From contig QEVS01000007.1 of NCBI GenBank assembly GCA_003577245.1, forward strand, positions 1-64,000: a stretch of DNA of 64,000 nucleotides, written 5' to 3'. Position 1 is the first letter of the stretch, and the number at the start of each line of letters is the position of its first letter. The notes under the pieces are model-generated. The model did no database searches. It had not been told where the DNA came from and saw nothing but the letters and a program-made list of their open reading frames with translations. Below, one piece after another: positions 15,934 to 24,260 of the stretch. This DNA is from a bacterium. GTDB taxonomy: Bacteria > Chloroflexota > Dehalococcoidia > Tepidiformales > Tepidiformaceae. A program made the position numbers and the translations under genes.

Positions 15934-17856
15934 TTGGGACGCCTGCTCGATTCCATAGATGACCCCGCAAGCCTGCGCACGCTGTCTTATGCGGAGCTCG
16001 ATGCGCTGGCCGCCGAGATCCGTGAGTTCCTTGTCGAGACCGTGCACTGCATCGGCGGCGGCGGGCACCTGGCCTCAAACCTCGGCGTGGTGGAGCTGAC
16101 GCTCGCGCTCCACCGCATGTTCGATTCACCCCGAGACAAGATCACCTGGGACGTAAGCCACCAGACTTATGTCCATAAGATGCTCACCGGCCGCAAGGAC
16201 CGGATGGCGACCATCCGCCAGTACCAGGGGCTCTCGGGCTTCGCCGACCCCTCCGAAAGCGAGCATGACGCCTTTTCCGCGGGCCACGCCGGCACGGCCA
16301 TCTCGGCTGCCGTCGGCATGGCCGTGGCGCGTGACCTGAAGGGCGAAGACAACCACGTGGTGGCCGTCGTTGGTGACGGCGCTATGACGGCCGGCATGGC
16401 CCTCGAAGCGATGAACCACGCGGGCCACCTGGGGCTCGATCTCATCGTCATCCTGAACGACAACGCGATGTCCATCTCGCCCAACGTGGGCGCGCTGAGC
16501 CGCAACCTGAACAAGCTGCGGGTGGACCCCCTCTATCGCAACGCCAAGGTTGAGCTGGGCAACGTGGTAGAGCACCTTCCCCTGGGCCGGGCGATGTGGC
16601 GCACCGCCAAGAGGCTGAAGACCAGCATGCGCGACCTGCTGGTGCCGGTGCGCTTCTGGGAGCAGTTCGGCTTCGAGTACTACGGTCCGATTGACGGGCA
16701 CAATATCCACGAGCTCGAAGGCACCCTGGACGCAATCAAGAAGGTGCGCCAGAAGCCTGTGCTGCTGCACGTCCTCACGGAGAAGGGGCACGGAATCCCG
16801 GAAGCTGCATCGGACCCCATTCGCAGCCACAGCGGCACCTACTGGATGAAGAAGCCCGGCGAGCCCGGCGCCCCCGTGGCCGGCCCAAGTTACAGCCAGG
16901 TGTTTGCGCAGGCGACGCAGGAGCTGATAGAGCAGGATGAGCGCGTGGTGGCCGTGACCGCGGCCATGCTGGAGGGAACCGGCCTCGCGCCCGTCCATGC
17001 CCGGCACCCCGGGCGCGTGTTCGATGTGGCCATCGCCGAGCAGCACGCCGTCACGTTCGCGGCCGGGCTTGCCACCCAGGGCCTAAAGCCGATCGTCGCA
17101 ATCTATTCCACGTTCCTGCAGCGCGGGTTTGACTCGGTGGTCCACGATGTCGTCGTGCAGAACCTGCCGGTGATACTCGCCATGGACCGCGCAGGGTTCG
17201 TCGGTGACGACGGCAAGACGCACCAGGGTTTCATCGACACGAGCTTCCTGCGGTGCCTGCCCAACATGGTCGTAAGCGCGCCCAAAGACGAAACGGAGCT
17301 CCGCGACCTGCTCTATACCGGGATCATGCACGACGGTCCCTTCTCGCTGCGGTTCCCCCGGGGAGCCGGTCCCGGGGCCCCGGCCGGCCTGCCGATGAAG
17401 GAGATCCCCATTGGCAAGGCCGAGGTGCTGCACGAAGGCAGCGACGTTGCGCTCGTGGGGTTTGGAGCATCGGTAGCGGAGTGCGTGAAAGCGGCCGCCA
17501 TCCTCGCCAATCAGGGTGTGGATGCGACCGTGGTGAACGCGCGCTTCGCAAAGCCACTCGACGAGGCGCTCTTCCTTGACCTGGCACGGAGAATTGGGCG
17601 TGTTGTCACTGTCGAAGAAAACGTTCGCGCAGGGGGTTTCGGCGAGGGCGTGCTGGCGCTGCTTTCGGATCATCAGCTTGCCGGCTCATTCCTGGGGGCG
17701 CTCACGATGCCGGATGCCATCGTCGACCACGGACCGCAGACGACCATGCGCGCGCAGCACTGTGTCGATGCGCGCGGGATTGCAGCTCGCGTGGTTGAGA
17801 TGCTTCGTCCCGACTGCCCCGAGATGAGACCGGGCGAACTCACGCGCTCGCTCTAG
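15934..17856 (+). CDS. dxs: 1-deoxy-D-xylulose-5-phosphate synthase
   Basis: A 640-residue thiamine diphosphate enzyme that condenses pyruvate and glyceraldehyde 3-phosphate, the entry step of the MEP isoprenoid pathway. Conserved elements include SHQTYVHKMLTGR, the AGHAGTAISAAVG stretch, the ThDP/Mg motif GDGAMTAGMALEAMN, ILNDNAMSISPNVG, and in the transketolase-like central domain IAEQHAVTFAAGLA and DRAGFVGDDGKTHQG. Length is typical. The start is a TTG at 15934 preceded by AAGGA at good spacing; there is no in-frame ATG that keeps the conserved LSYAELDALAAEIRE region intact. The prenyl synthase gene begins 2 bases after the stop, so the two are cotranscribed. Confidence 0.96.
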   Translation: MGRLLDSIDDPASLRTLSYAELDALAAEIREFLVETVHCIGGGGHLASNLGVVELTLALHRMFDSPRDKITWDVSHQTYVHKMLTGRKDRMATIRQYQGLSGFADPSESEHDAFSAGHAGTAISAAVGMAVARDLKGEDNHVVAVVGDGAMTAGMALEAMNHAGHLGLDLIVILNDNAMSISPNVGALSRNLNKLRVDPLYRNAKVELGNVVEHLPLGRAMWRTAKRLKTSMRDLLVPVRFWEQFGFEYYGPIDGHNIHELEGTLDAIKKVRQKPVLLHVLTEKGHGIPEAASDPIRSHSGTYWMKKPGEPGAPVAGPSYSQVFAQATQELIEQDERVVAVTAAMLEGTGLAPVHARHPGRVFDVAIAEQHAVTFAAGLATQGLKPIVAIYSTFLQRGFDSVVHDVVVQNLPVILAMDRAGFVGDDGKTHQGFIDTSFLRCLPNMVVSAPKDETELRDLLYTGIMHDGPFSLRFPRGAGPGAPAGLPMKEIPIGKAEVLHEGSDVALVGFGASVAECVKAAAILANQGVDATVVNARFAKPLDEALFLDLARRIGRVVTVEENVRAGGFGEGVLALLSDHQLAGSFLGALTMPDAIVDHGPQTTMRAQHCVDARGIAARVVEMLRPDCPEMRPGELTRSL

Positions 17857-17858
17857 AA

Positions 17859-18881
17859 GTGCCAGCGCTGCCTGCCGCCATTCCGGAGTTCCTGCACACC
17901 CACCGGGTGGACCTGGAGGCCGCTCTCCGCGCGCATGCCGGCGAAGAAGCAACGGAGCTGGCAGCCGCCGCCCGGTACGTCCTCGGCTGGGAGGACGAGC
18001 ACGGGCGCGCGAGCGAGGCCGGGGGGAAGCGAATCCGCCCCCTCCTCTGCCTCTTCGCCGCGGAAACCCTCGGGGCCCCCGTGGCGGACGCCATGCCCGG
18101 GGCGGTGGCTGTCGAGCTGATCCACAATTTCTCGCTGGTGCACGACGACGTGCAGGACCGCGACGCCCTCAGGCACGGCCGCCGAACCGCATGGACACTT
18201 CATGGCGAAGCCCAGGCAATCAACCTCGGCGACTACCTCTACACCCGGGCGGTGGAAGCCCTCGCACGGGCAGAGGGTCCGGTAGGACGCCGCATGGCTG
18301 CGCTGGCGACGCTGCTCGACGCGACGCGCCGCATGATCGAGGGGCAGTGGCTGGACGTCAGCTTCGAATCGCGGGATGCGGTCACAGCGAATGAGTACGT
18401 GGCCATGGTGGCGGGAAAGACCGGGGCCTTGCTGGGAGCATCCCTCGCCATGGGCGCCATCCTTGCCGGCGCGCCTCCCATCTATGCCCCTGCGCTTGCA
18501 CGGTGGGGTGAGCATGCGGGCATCGCCTTCCAGCTTCGCGATGACTACCTTGGGACGTGGGGTGACCCCGGCGAAACCGGCAAGCCAGCAGGGGGAGACA
18601 TCGCGCGGCGCAAGAAGAGCCTGCCGATTGTGCTGGGATTGCAGGATGCAACGGCGGCTGCCGTCATCAGGGAGGTCTACGCCCGCGAAACAGTCGATGA
18701 GGCGGGAGTCGCGGCCGTGCTGGCCGCCCTGGATGCAGCCGGTTGCAGGCGTGCCTGCGAGACGATGGCGGCGGAGCATTCTGCGGGGGCGGCCGCCCTC
18801 TTGCGAGAGATCCCGCTTGCGGCAGAGTCCCGGCAGCGCTTCTCCGAGGTGGCGGCCTACCTGGTGGGGCGCCAGTTCTGA
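17859..18881 (+). CDS. polyprenyl (geranylgeranyl-type) diphosphate synthase
   Basis: A 340-residue trans-prenyltransferase extending isoprenoid chains from IPP and an allylic diphosphate. The first aspartate-rich motif is DDVQD (96-100) in LIHNFSLVHDDVQDRDALRH; the substrate-binding GGKRIRP is at 55-61. The second motif reads FQLRDDYLGTWGD (D228, D229, then G where the last Asp usually sits), a variant common among actinobacterial-type enzymes. Chain length cannot be deduced confidently; the bulky Phe91 and Leu93 region before the first motif fits a short to medium product. It starts with GTG 2 bases after dxs and probably uses the DXS-derived C5 units. Confidence 0.9.
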   Translation: MPALPAAIPEFLHTHRVDLEAALRAHAGEEATELAAAARYVLGWEDEHGRASEAGGKRIRPLLCLFAAETLGAPVADAMPGAVAVELIHNFSLVHDDVQDRDALRHGRRTAWTLHGEAQAINLGDYLYTRAVEALARAEGPVGRRMAALATLLDATRRMIEGQWLDVSFESRDAVTANEYVAMVAGKTGALLGASLAMGAILAGAPPIYAPALARWGEHAGIAFQLRDDYLGTWGDPGETGKPAGGDIARRKKSLPIVLGLQDATAAAVIREVYARETVDEAGVAAVLAALDAAGCRRACETMAAEHSAGAAALLREIPLAAESRQRFSEVAAYLVGRQF

Positions 18882-18884
18882 TGT

Positions 18885-18913
18885 TTGCGCGTTCGCTCCT
18901 GCTGGCCTAGGTT
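18885..18913 (+). promoter_or_regulatory. promoter of the acetyltransferase gene, probably leaderless
   Basis: TTGCGC (18885-18890), 17 bp, TAGGTT (18908-18913), then 6 nt to the GTG at 18920. The spacing implies transcription starting at the GTG. Confidence 0.45.
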
Positions 18914-18919
18914 CCGTCC

Positions 18920-19501
18920 GTGTTCGAGAACGTTCGCGAGGACATTGCCCGGGGGGCCCGGTGGCATGATGTCCCGGCGGTGCGCCGGCTTTTCGGGGAA
19001 TCCGGGGTGCGCGCCGCGGCAGTCGTGCTGTCCGGTCCGCTGCAGGCGGTGCTCCTCTATCGAGCGCAGGCGTGGCTTCGTGTGCACCGGGTGCCTCTCC
19101 TGCCAAACATCTGTCATCGGCTCACGATGCTGGCTGCGGCGGTCTCCATCGGGGACTACGCCAACATCGGGCCCGGGCTCCTCATGGCGCACGGGAATGT
19201 CGTCATCGATGGGCACGTGCGGATTGGCCCGCTCTGCTCGATCTCGCCCTTCGTCACCGTGGGACTGAACACCGGCGGGCCCGACCCGTCGCTGACGGGG
19301 CCAACCATCGGCCGGAACGTTTTCATCGGCACAGGCGCCAAGGTGCTCGGGCCAATCACCATCGGCGACAACGCCCGGATCGGTGCGAATGCCGTTGTGA
19401 TGACCGATATTCCCGCCAACTGCACGGCCGTGGGCGTGCCCGCGCGGGTGCTGGAGCACGATGGGCCCCTGGGCCCCGCGAAGGGACCTGGCAGGCAGTA
19501 G
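18920..19501 (+). CDS. serine O-acetyltransferase-like hexapeptide protein
   Basis: A 193-residue left-handed beta-helix acyltransferase. Hexapeptide repeats fill residues 75-170 (IGDYANIGPG, VVIDGHVRIGP, TIGRNVFIGTGAKVLGPITI, NARIGANAVVMTDIPANCTA, VGVPARVLE), including the closing VGVPA motif of CysE-type enzymes. The helical N-terminal domain is shorter and differs from E. coli CysE; the catalytic His-Gly motif reads MAHGNVVIDG (residues 89-98). Acetylation of serine for cysteine synthesis is the best guess, but sugar or other acceptors are possible. It starts with GTG 6 nt after a TAGGTT box and converges on the TetR gene. Confidence 0.78.
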   Translation: MFENVREDIARGARWHDVPAVRRLFGESGVRAAAVVLSGPLQAVLLYRAQAWLRVHRVPLLPNICHRLTMLAAAVSIGDYANIGPGLLMAHGNVVIDGHVRIGPLCSISPFVTVGLNTGGPDPSLTGPTIGRNVFIGTGAKVLGPITIGDNARIGANAVVMTDIPANCTAVGVPARVLEHDGPLGPAKGPGRQ

Positions 19502-19522
19502 GGCTCGCCGCAGATCGCCCCC

Positions 19523-20044
19523 TCAGGCGCTCTCGGCGCGCTTGAGGCGATGTTCCAGCGTGAATCCGTCGATGAGACGCGCGGTCATGTCGGCAGTCTG
19601 CATCGCGGCCACCGGTCCCATCCCGGCGCTGATGGCCGCGTGGCCGAGAAGGACGAGCCGGCTTTCGCGGAAGGCCTCGAGCTGTTCGCGAATTCCCGGG
19701 TCGAGGACGGCGACCTGCCAGGTTTCAGCCATCACGCCAACATGGATGGCATCGTCCTCCTGCCCAAAGCAGGCGTGTGCGGCGGTGGCGGGGTCGTGCC
19801 CGGCGGCGAGTTCGGCAGCGACACGCTCCAGCCGCTGGCCGGCCCGCTCGAACACCCTCTCCATCACGGCCTGGAGCACTTCGAGCTTGGAGGTGAAGTG
19901 GGCGTAGACGGCCCCCTTTGAGCAGCCAGCCGCCGAGGCGACGGCATCGAGCGAGGTTCCTTCGTAGCCGTAGCGGGCAAAGGAGGCCTCGGCTGCATCA
20001 AGCAGCGCCCCAATGGTCCTAGCCCGTCGCTCGGCCTGGCGCAT
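19523..20044 (-). CDS. TetR-family transcriptional regulator
   Basis: A 173-residue repressor-type protein. The N-terminal helix-turn-helix is canonical: IGALLDAAEASFARYGYEGT, then SLDAVASAAGCSKGAVYAHF and TSKLEVLQAVMER. The C-terminal ligand domain is short for the family and carries no recognisable ligand motif. The chosen ATG at 20044 is preceded by GGAGGAGA at 9 nt and overlaps the end of the HD-GYP gene by 26 bases, indicating translational coupling or at least cotranscription. A regulator cotranscribed with a cyclic-di-GMP hydrolase is an informative pairing, but the operator is not identified. Confidence 0.9.
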   Translation of the reverse strand: MRQAERRARTIGALLDAAEASFARYGYEGTSLDAVASAAGCSKGAVYAHFTSKLEVLQAVMERVFERAGQRLERVAAELAAGHDPATAAHACFGQEDDAIHVGVMAETWQVAVLDPGIREQLEAFRESRLVLLGHAAISAGMGPVAAMQTADMTARLIDGFTLEHRLKRAESA

Positions 20045-21434
20045 CGTTGCGTCTCCTCCACGCAGGCAGGTAGAGGGGACTGGCGCCATGGCCATCCTTC
20101 TCATCCCGCCACCCGGGGAATACCGCTTCGAAGGCCTCGACAACCTTCGGGTCGAACTGGCTGCCCGCACACCTGAGGATCTCCTTGAGCGCTTCGTCGG
20201 GCGATTTGCCGTCCCGGTAGGGGCGGTCGGAGACGATTGCGTCGTAGGTATCGGCCAGGGCGAAGATGCGGGCCCCTAGCGGTATTGCCTCGCCCTTTAG
20301 TCTACGCGGATAGCCGTCGCCGTCCCACCGTTCGTGGTGGGCAAGCACAACGCGGGCAGCGGGGCGCAAGTACGGTACCTGGGCGAGGATGCGGTAGCCC
20401 ATGGTCGGGTGTTTCCGCATGAACAACCACTCGTCATCGGTGAGGGGGCCGGGCTTGCGGAGGATGGCATCGGGCACGCCAATCTTGCCGACATCGTGCA
20501 TCAGCGCGCCCCGGTAGATCATCGTGAGCTCTTCTTCGTCGTTGAGGCCAAGGAGCCGGGCCAGCTCCACAGAATGGTTGGCGACGCGGTTGGAATGGCC
20601 GCGCGTTTCCTGGTCGCGCATGTCGAGCGCGGCCACCAGCGACTCCAGGGTGCCCGTGTAGGCGTCCCGCAGCTCCTCCGACATGTCGCGGATTTCGATG
20701 TAGGCGCTGCGGAGTTGCTGGTTGGACTTTTCGAGACGGAGCACGTTGTCGCGAGTCTTGTCCACTACCTGCTTGATCGAGTAGCGGCTTAGGAGGAGGG
20801 GGATGGTGAGGGCGACGAGGCCGGCCACGCCAAGCTGGCCGTAAACGGCCGACAGGGCTCCGGCCACAAGCCCCAGGGCGACGTAGTGCGGCAGCAGCCA
20901 TGCGAAGTCGGCCCGGTGCGTGGCAAAGAAGTTGCGGCTGGTGGTTATGGAAACCACACCCGCGACCGCCGTGGTCGTCACGGCGAATATGACCAGGCCG
21001 GCGATGGCGCCTTCTGCAACGAGCGCCAGGGGGTTCTGCTCGATGCCCGTGGCCGCGACGCCGGCAATGGCCATCGCTGCGGCAAAAGCCGCCATGTTCT
21101 GCTGTCCGAAGTTGAAGGCGAGCTTCCTCGTTGACCGGTCGGCGAAGAGATAGCCGCCGGTAAGCGCAATGGCGGCTGCCACGAGTGCAGCCGCGGGTGC
21201 GCCAAAGCAGACGGCAGCCATGACCGCCCCGACGAAGCTGATGGAAACGCGGCCGTCGAAATAGAGCTTCACGCCCAGGCGTTCGCTGAGAGCCGTGAGG
21301 GTGACGAGCGCCAATACCCCGGCGGGGTCGTCGATAGGGCGAACGAAGAAGGCCGCCGTGAATGCCATGGCCCCGAGGGCGAAAACGCCCACGATGAACC
21401 ATTCGGCCCTGCCGCGCAGTGAGGGTTCAGGCAT
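20019..21434 (-). CDS. membrane-anchored HD-GYP phosphodiesterase
   Basis: A 471-residue protein with about seven transmembrane segments (residues 12-215), a coiled-coil linker (220-265) and a C-terminal HD-GYP domain. The metal-binding HD is at H313-D314 (MHDVGKIG), with RGHSNRVA at 278-285, HHERWDGDGYPRRLKGE at 366-382 containing the GYP triplet (374-376), and RIFALADTYDAI after it. HD-GYP proteins hydrolyse cyclic di-GMP, and sometimes cGAMP. The membrane part resembles MASE-type sensory modules, suggesting regulation by a membrane-derived cue. The TetR gene overlaps its 3' end. A structured 348-base non-coding region lies upstream. Confidence 0.9.
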   Translation of the reverse strand: MPEPSLRGRAEWFIVGVFALGAMAFTAAFFVRPIDDPAGVLALVTLTALSERLGVKLYFDGRVSISFVGAVMAAVCFGAPAAALVAAAIALTGGYLFADRSTRKLAFNFGQQNMAAFAAAMAIAGVAATGIEQNPLALVAEGAIAGLVIFAVTTTAVAGVVSITTSRNFFATHRADFAWLLPHYVALGLVAGALSAVYGQLGVAGLVALTIPLLLSRYSIKQVVDKTRDNVLRLEKSNQQLRSAYIEIRDMSEELRDAYTGTLESLVAALDMRDQETRGHSNRVANHSVELARLLGLNDEEELTMIYRGALMHDVGKIGVPDAILRKPGPLTDDEWLFMRKHPTMGYRILAQVPYLRPAARVVLAHHERWDGDGYPRRLKGEAIPLGARIFALADTYDAIVSDRPYRDGKSPDEALKEILRCAGSQFDPKVVEAFEAVFPGWRDEKDGHGASPLYLPAWRRRNDAPGRATG

Positions 21435-21705
21435 CGCATTTTCGGTATCGACAGGTTATTGAAGGAATGACAGCCCCAAAGAGCGTATCGGGAACCTGCG
21501 GCAGTAACGAAAGCGCGCATTGTGCGCCCTCCCGGTGCCGCCAGGTGAACGGCCCTGATGGCGGTCCCGGGTCCGGCAGGCGGGACTGCTCCGGCACCCG
21601 GTGAAGCTACCCGGCGTTATTTCCCGGGGCTCAGCCCTCGCCCGGCACGGCGATGGGCGAATTGGTGGGGTGGGAAGGGGCAGTTTGGTGAACAAACGGT
21701 GACTT

Positions 21706-21722
21706 GCGACACCTGTTGTCGC
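21706..21722. promoter_or_regulatory. operator-like inverted repeat
   Basis: GCGACA and TGTCGC are separated by CCTGT, a 17-bp imperfect-centre palindrome about 50 bases upstream of the CaiB -10 box. Size fits a TetR-class operator, and a TetR gene lies 1.7 kb away, but binding is a guess. Confidence 0.35.
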
Positions 21723-21770
21723 CATGATAGGGCGCAGTTCTGGAGTCATGCCCCGCGGCGCCGATGCGAG

Positions 21771-21776
21771 TAGACT
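21771..21776 (+). promoter_or_regulatory. -10 box of a probable leaderless CaiB promoter
   Basis: TAGACT lies exactly 6 nt before the ATG at 21783; no Shine-Dalgarno is present. No -35 consensus is visible. Confidence 0.45.
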
Positions 21777-21782
21777 GCGGAC

Positions 21783-22973
21783 ATGACATCACCCCTCGCC
21801 GGAATCCGCATTCTCGACTTCACGCGCTACCAGCAGGGACCGTTCGCCACGGTGATGCTGGGCGACATGGGAGCGGAAGTCATCAAGATCGAGGAGACGA
21901 CGATTGGCGACTACGGCCGCCGGGTGTGGCGCGAGCGCGACGGTTTCAGCGCGTTCTGGGAGTCACTGAACCGGGGCAAGAAGTCCGTTTGCATCGACCT
22001 CCGAACAGATGCCGGGCGCGAGCTGGCGCTGAAGCTGGGCGAAACGAGCGATGTTGTCATGGAGAACTTCCGCCCGGGGACAATGGAGGGCTGGGGCCTC
22101 GGTTATGAGGACTTCCGTGCCCGCAACCCTCGCATCATCTATGGACAGGCGACGGGCTGGGGAACGAAAGGGCCAATGGCCGGTCTGCCTTCGTTCGACC
22201 AGATAGCCCAGGCCTTCAGCGGCTACGCCCAGCAGTGCGGAGGCGGAATTGGCACACGGCCCGAGGTCCCGTTCCCGGGAGTGGCCGACCAGACGGGCGC
22301 CATGAACTTCGCCTTCGGGATATTGACCGCGCTATTCGTCCGCGAACGGACGGGGGTAGGCCAGAAAGTTGACGTTTCGCTGCTGGGGACGCAGCTGGCA
22401 CTGCAGGCGCCGGCATTGCTGCACGCACTGCATTTCGGCCAGGAGCGCGCCCGGGAGTTCCGTGCCTCACCCACCACGGGCCAGTACGAATGCGCTGACG
22501 GCCGCTGGGTGATGATCGTTGGCATCGACCAGAAGTTCTGGCCGCGGATCGCAAATGCCCTGCAGGTTCCACACCTGATCGAAGACCCCCGGTTTGCTAC
22601 GGGCCATCCGCGTTATGTGAATAAGGACGAACTTGAGTCCCTGCTGGAGCAGGCCTTCCGTGCCTGTCCTTCGGCCTACTGGCTCGACCGGCTGAGGGAA
22701 CACGATGTCCCGGCCTCGCTCGTGCGCAACTACGCCGAAGTAGCCGGCGATGAACAGATCGCGATGAACGGCTACATCGTGGAGCAGGAGAACGCCCGGT
22801 TTGGGCCCCAGAAAGTGGTGGGCCTGCACGTGCAGCTGAGCGAGACGCCCGGGGAGGTTGGTGCGCCAGCGCCCGGGCTCGGCGAGCATACATTCTCAAT
22901 CTTGCGGTCGGCCGGCATTGATGACCGGCGCCTTGCGGAGCTGGCAGAAGCCGGGGTCATCAGAGGATCGTAG
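21783..22973 (+). CDS. CaiB/BaiF CoA-transferase family III protein
   Basis: A 396-residue family III CoA-transferase that would move CoA between two carboxylic acids. It opens with LAGIRILDFTRYQQGPFATV and GDMGAEVIKIEE, has LNRGKKSVCIDLRTDAGRE, and keeps the catalytic Asp of the family in GVADQTGAMN (followed 21 positions later by the RTG motif). C-terminal ENARFGPQKVVG belongs to the usual second domain. Substrates are unknown; family members handle oxalate, carnitine, bile acids, succinate and others. A probable leaderless start is used. It converges on the CysRS/MshC-like gene, with another CaiB fusion beyond, so this may be a small CoA-ester region. Confidence 0.9.
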   Translation: MTSPLAGIRILDFTRYQQGPFATVMLGDMGAEVIKIEETTIGDYGRRVWRERDGFSAFWESLNRGKKSVCIDLRTDAGRELALKLGETSDVVMENFRPGTMEGWGLGYEDFRARNPRIIYGQATGWGTKGPMAGLPSFDQIAQAFSGYAQQCGGGIGTRPEVPFPGVADQTGAMNFAFGILTALFVRERTGVGQKVDVSLLGTQLALQAPALLHALHFGQERAREFRASPTTGQYECADGRWVMIVGIDQKFWPRIANALQVPHLIEDPRFATGHPRYVNKDELESLLEQAFRACPSAYWLDRLREHDVPASLVRNYAEVAGDEQIAMNGYIVEQENARFGPQKVVGLHVQLSETPGEVGAPAPGLGEHTFSILRSAGIDDRRLAELAEAGVIRGS

Positions 22974-22982
22974 GGGCTGCTG

Positions 22983-24191
22983 TCAGGCGGCCGGGCCCTC
23001 CGCGCCCGCGAAACGGAACCCCAGGGTAGCCAGCGCACCGGACAGCGCCAGCTGCTCGCCTTTGAGTGCCGCGCCGGCAAGGACGCGTTTCGCTGCCTCA
23101 TCGAGGTGGTCAAGGGCAGCCGGGACGTTGAAATCGTCGTCCATGGCCGAGGCGAAGCCCTCCCGGACGCGCTGTGCTCCAGGCCCGGGCGCGGCCGGCG
23201 CCTCGGCCGTGATTGCTGAGCGAAGCCGCCCGAACCGGGCCTCAAGGGCCTCCAGAGCGCCTTCGCGGAAGTCCGCGTCGATGCGGTAGTGCGTACTCAA
23301 CAGGTACAGGCGCAGGTGGTCGGGCTCGACCTTCCGCATCAGGTCGCGCGCCAGCACGAGGTTGCCGAGGGACTTGCTCATCTTCACGCCATCGAGCTGG
23401 ACCATGCCGTTGTGCAACCAGTACCCGCAGAAAGGGGCCAGGCCTGTCGTGCACTCTGCCTGGGCGATCTCGTTCTCATGGTGAGGGTAGACGAGGTCGT
23501 GCCCGCCGCCGTGGATGTCAATCTGCTCGCCGAGGTGGGCGATTGACATCGCCGTGCATTCGATGCTCCAGCCGGGCCGGCCGGGTCCCCACGGACTCGC
23601 CCACGACGGCTCGCCGGGCTCCGTCGTCTGCCAGAGCAGGAAGTCGAGCGGTCCCCGCTTCTTGTGCTCGCGCTTGGATTCCGGGTTCTCGCGCTTCGCG
23701 AGCTCGCCAAGGGTCATTCCGCTGAGGGCGCCGTACCGCTCGAACGTGGAGACCTCGAAGAACACATCGCCGCCGGCCTCGTAGGCGAAGCCACGGTCGA
23801 GCAGCCGGGCAGTGGTCTCGATGATCTGGGGGATGTGGTCCGTGGCGTAAGGATTGGCGCTCGGGCGAAGGACATTGAGGCGATCGAGGTCGTGCTGGAG
23901 GATGGCCAGGTTCTCATCGCGTATTTCCGGGATCGGGCGGCCGCCCTGGCGCTTCGAAACCATGATCATGTCGTCGTCGATGTCGGTAACGTTCTGGACG
24001 TACCTCACGTCATTGCCGAGTGAGACAAGGTAGCGGCGGAGAGCATCAAACTGCACGTACGAGAATGCGTGGCCGAGGTGGGTCACGTCGTAGGGGGTGA
24101 CCCCGCAAACGTACATCCTCACCTTGCCGGGCACGACGGTGCGGAATTCGCGGGTCTCATTCCCGAGGGTGGAGTGCAGGCGAAGGGTCAA
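22983..24191 (-). CDS. cysteinyl-tRNA synthetase / MshC-like ligase
   Basis: A 402-residue class I ligase that activates cysteine. The HIGH-equivalent is THLGHA (37-42), KMSKS is at 270-274, and the zinc site is kept (C29, C212 in ECTAMS, the HHENE cluster at 237-241). E. coli CysRS has 461 residues; here only about 128 residues follow KMSKS, so the tRNA anticodon-binding region is shortened or absent. The N-terminal MYVCGVTPYDVTHLGHAFSY is closer to mycothiol ligase MshC (TPYDATHLGHA) than to CysRS, whereas GGHDLVYPHHENEIAQ is CysRS-like. It could be a divergent short CysRS or a thiol-biosynthesis enzyme. TTG start with GGAG 7 nt upstream. Confidence 0.75.
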   Translation of the reverse strand: MTLRLHSTLGNETREFRTVVPGKVRMYVCGVTPYDVTHLGHAFSYVQFDALRRYLVSLGNDVRYVQNVTDIDDDMIMVSKRQGGRPIPEIRDENLAILQHDLDRLNVLRPSANPYATDHIPQIIETTARLLDRGFAYEAGGDVFFEVSTFERYGALSGMTLGELAKRENPESKREHKKRGPLDFLLWQTTEPGEPSWASPWGPGRPGWSIECTAMSIAHLGEQIDIHGGGHDLVYPHHENEIAQAECTTGLAPFCGYWLHNGMVQLDGVKMSKSLGNLVLARDLMRKVEPDHLRLYLLSTHYRIDADFREGALEALEARFGRLRSAITAEAPAAPGPGAQRVREGFASAMDDDFNVPAALDHLDEAAKRVLAGAALKGEQLALSGALATLGFRFAGAEGPAA

Positions 24192-24260
24192 TGGGGTCTC
24201 CGGCGCGGGCTCAACCCAGCGTAGCAGAGCATTCTGGCGGTTGCATAATGCAACTGATAA

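Larger units (their letters stand above)
21435..21782. other. 348-base intergenic region with tandem hairpins
   Basis: This gap between the divergent HD-GYP and CaiB genes holds no credible gene. It contains two adjacent stems: CCGCCA/TGGCGG (21538-21543 with 21559-21564), and CCGGGT-CCGG with CCGG-C-ACCCGG (21567-21576 with 21591-21601, one bulged C). It also has an operator-like inverted repeat GCGACA-n5-TGTCGC (21706-21722) and the CaiB promoter near 21771. The hairpins would lie in the HD-GYP leader. I could not fit them to a known riboswitch class. Confidence 0.5.

Noticed and set aside
21435-21782. Cyclic-di-GMP riboswitch upstream of the HD-GYP gene
   Set aside because: The hairpins do not contain the conserved core of the known classes on either strand as far as I can read; kept only as a structured region.
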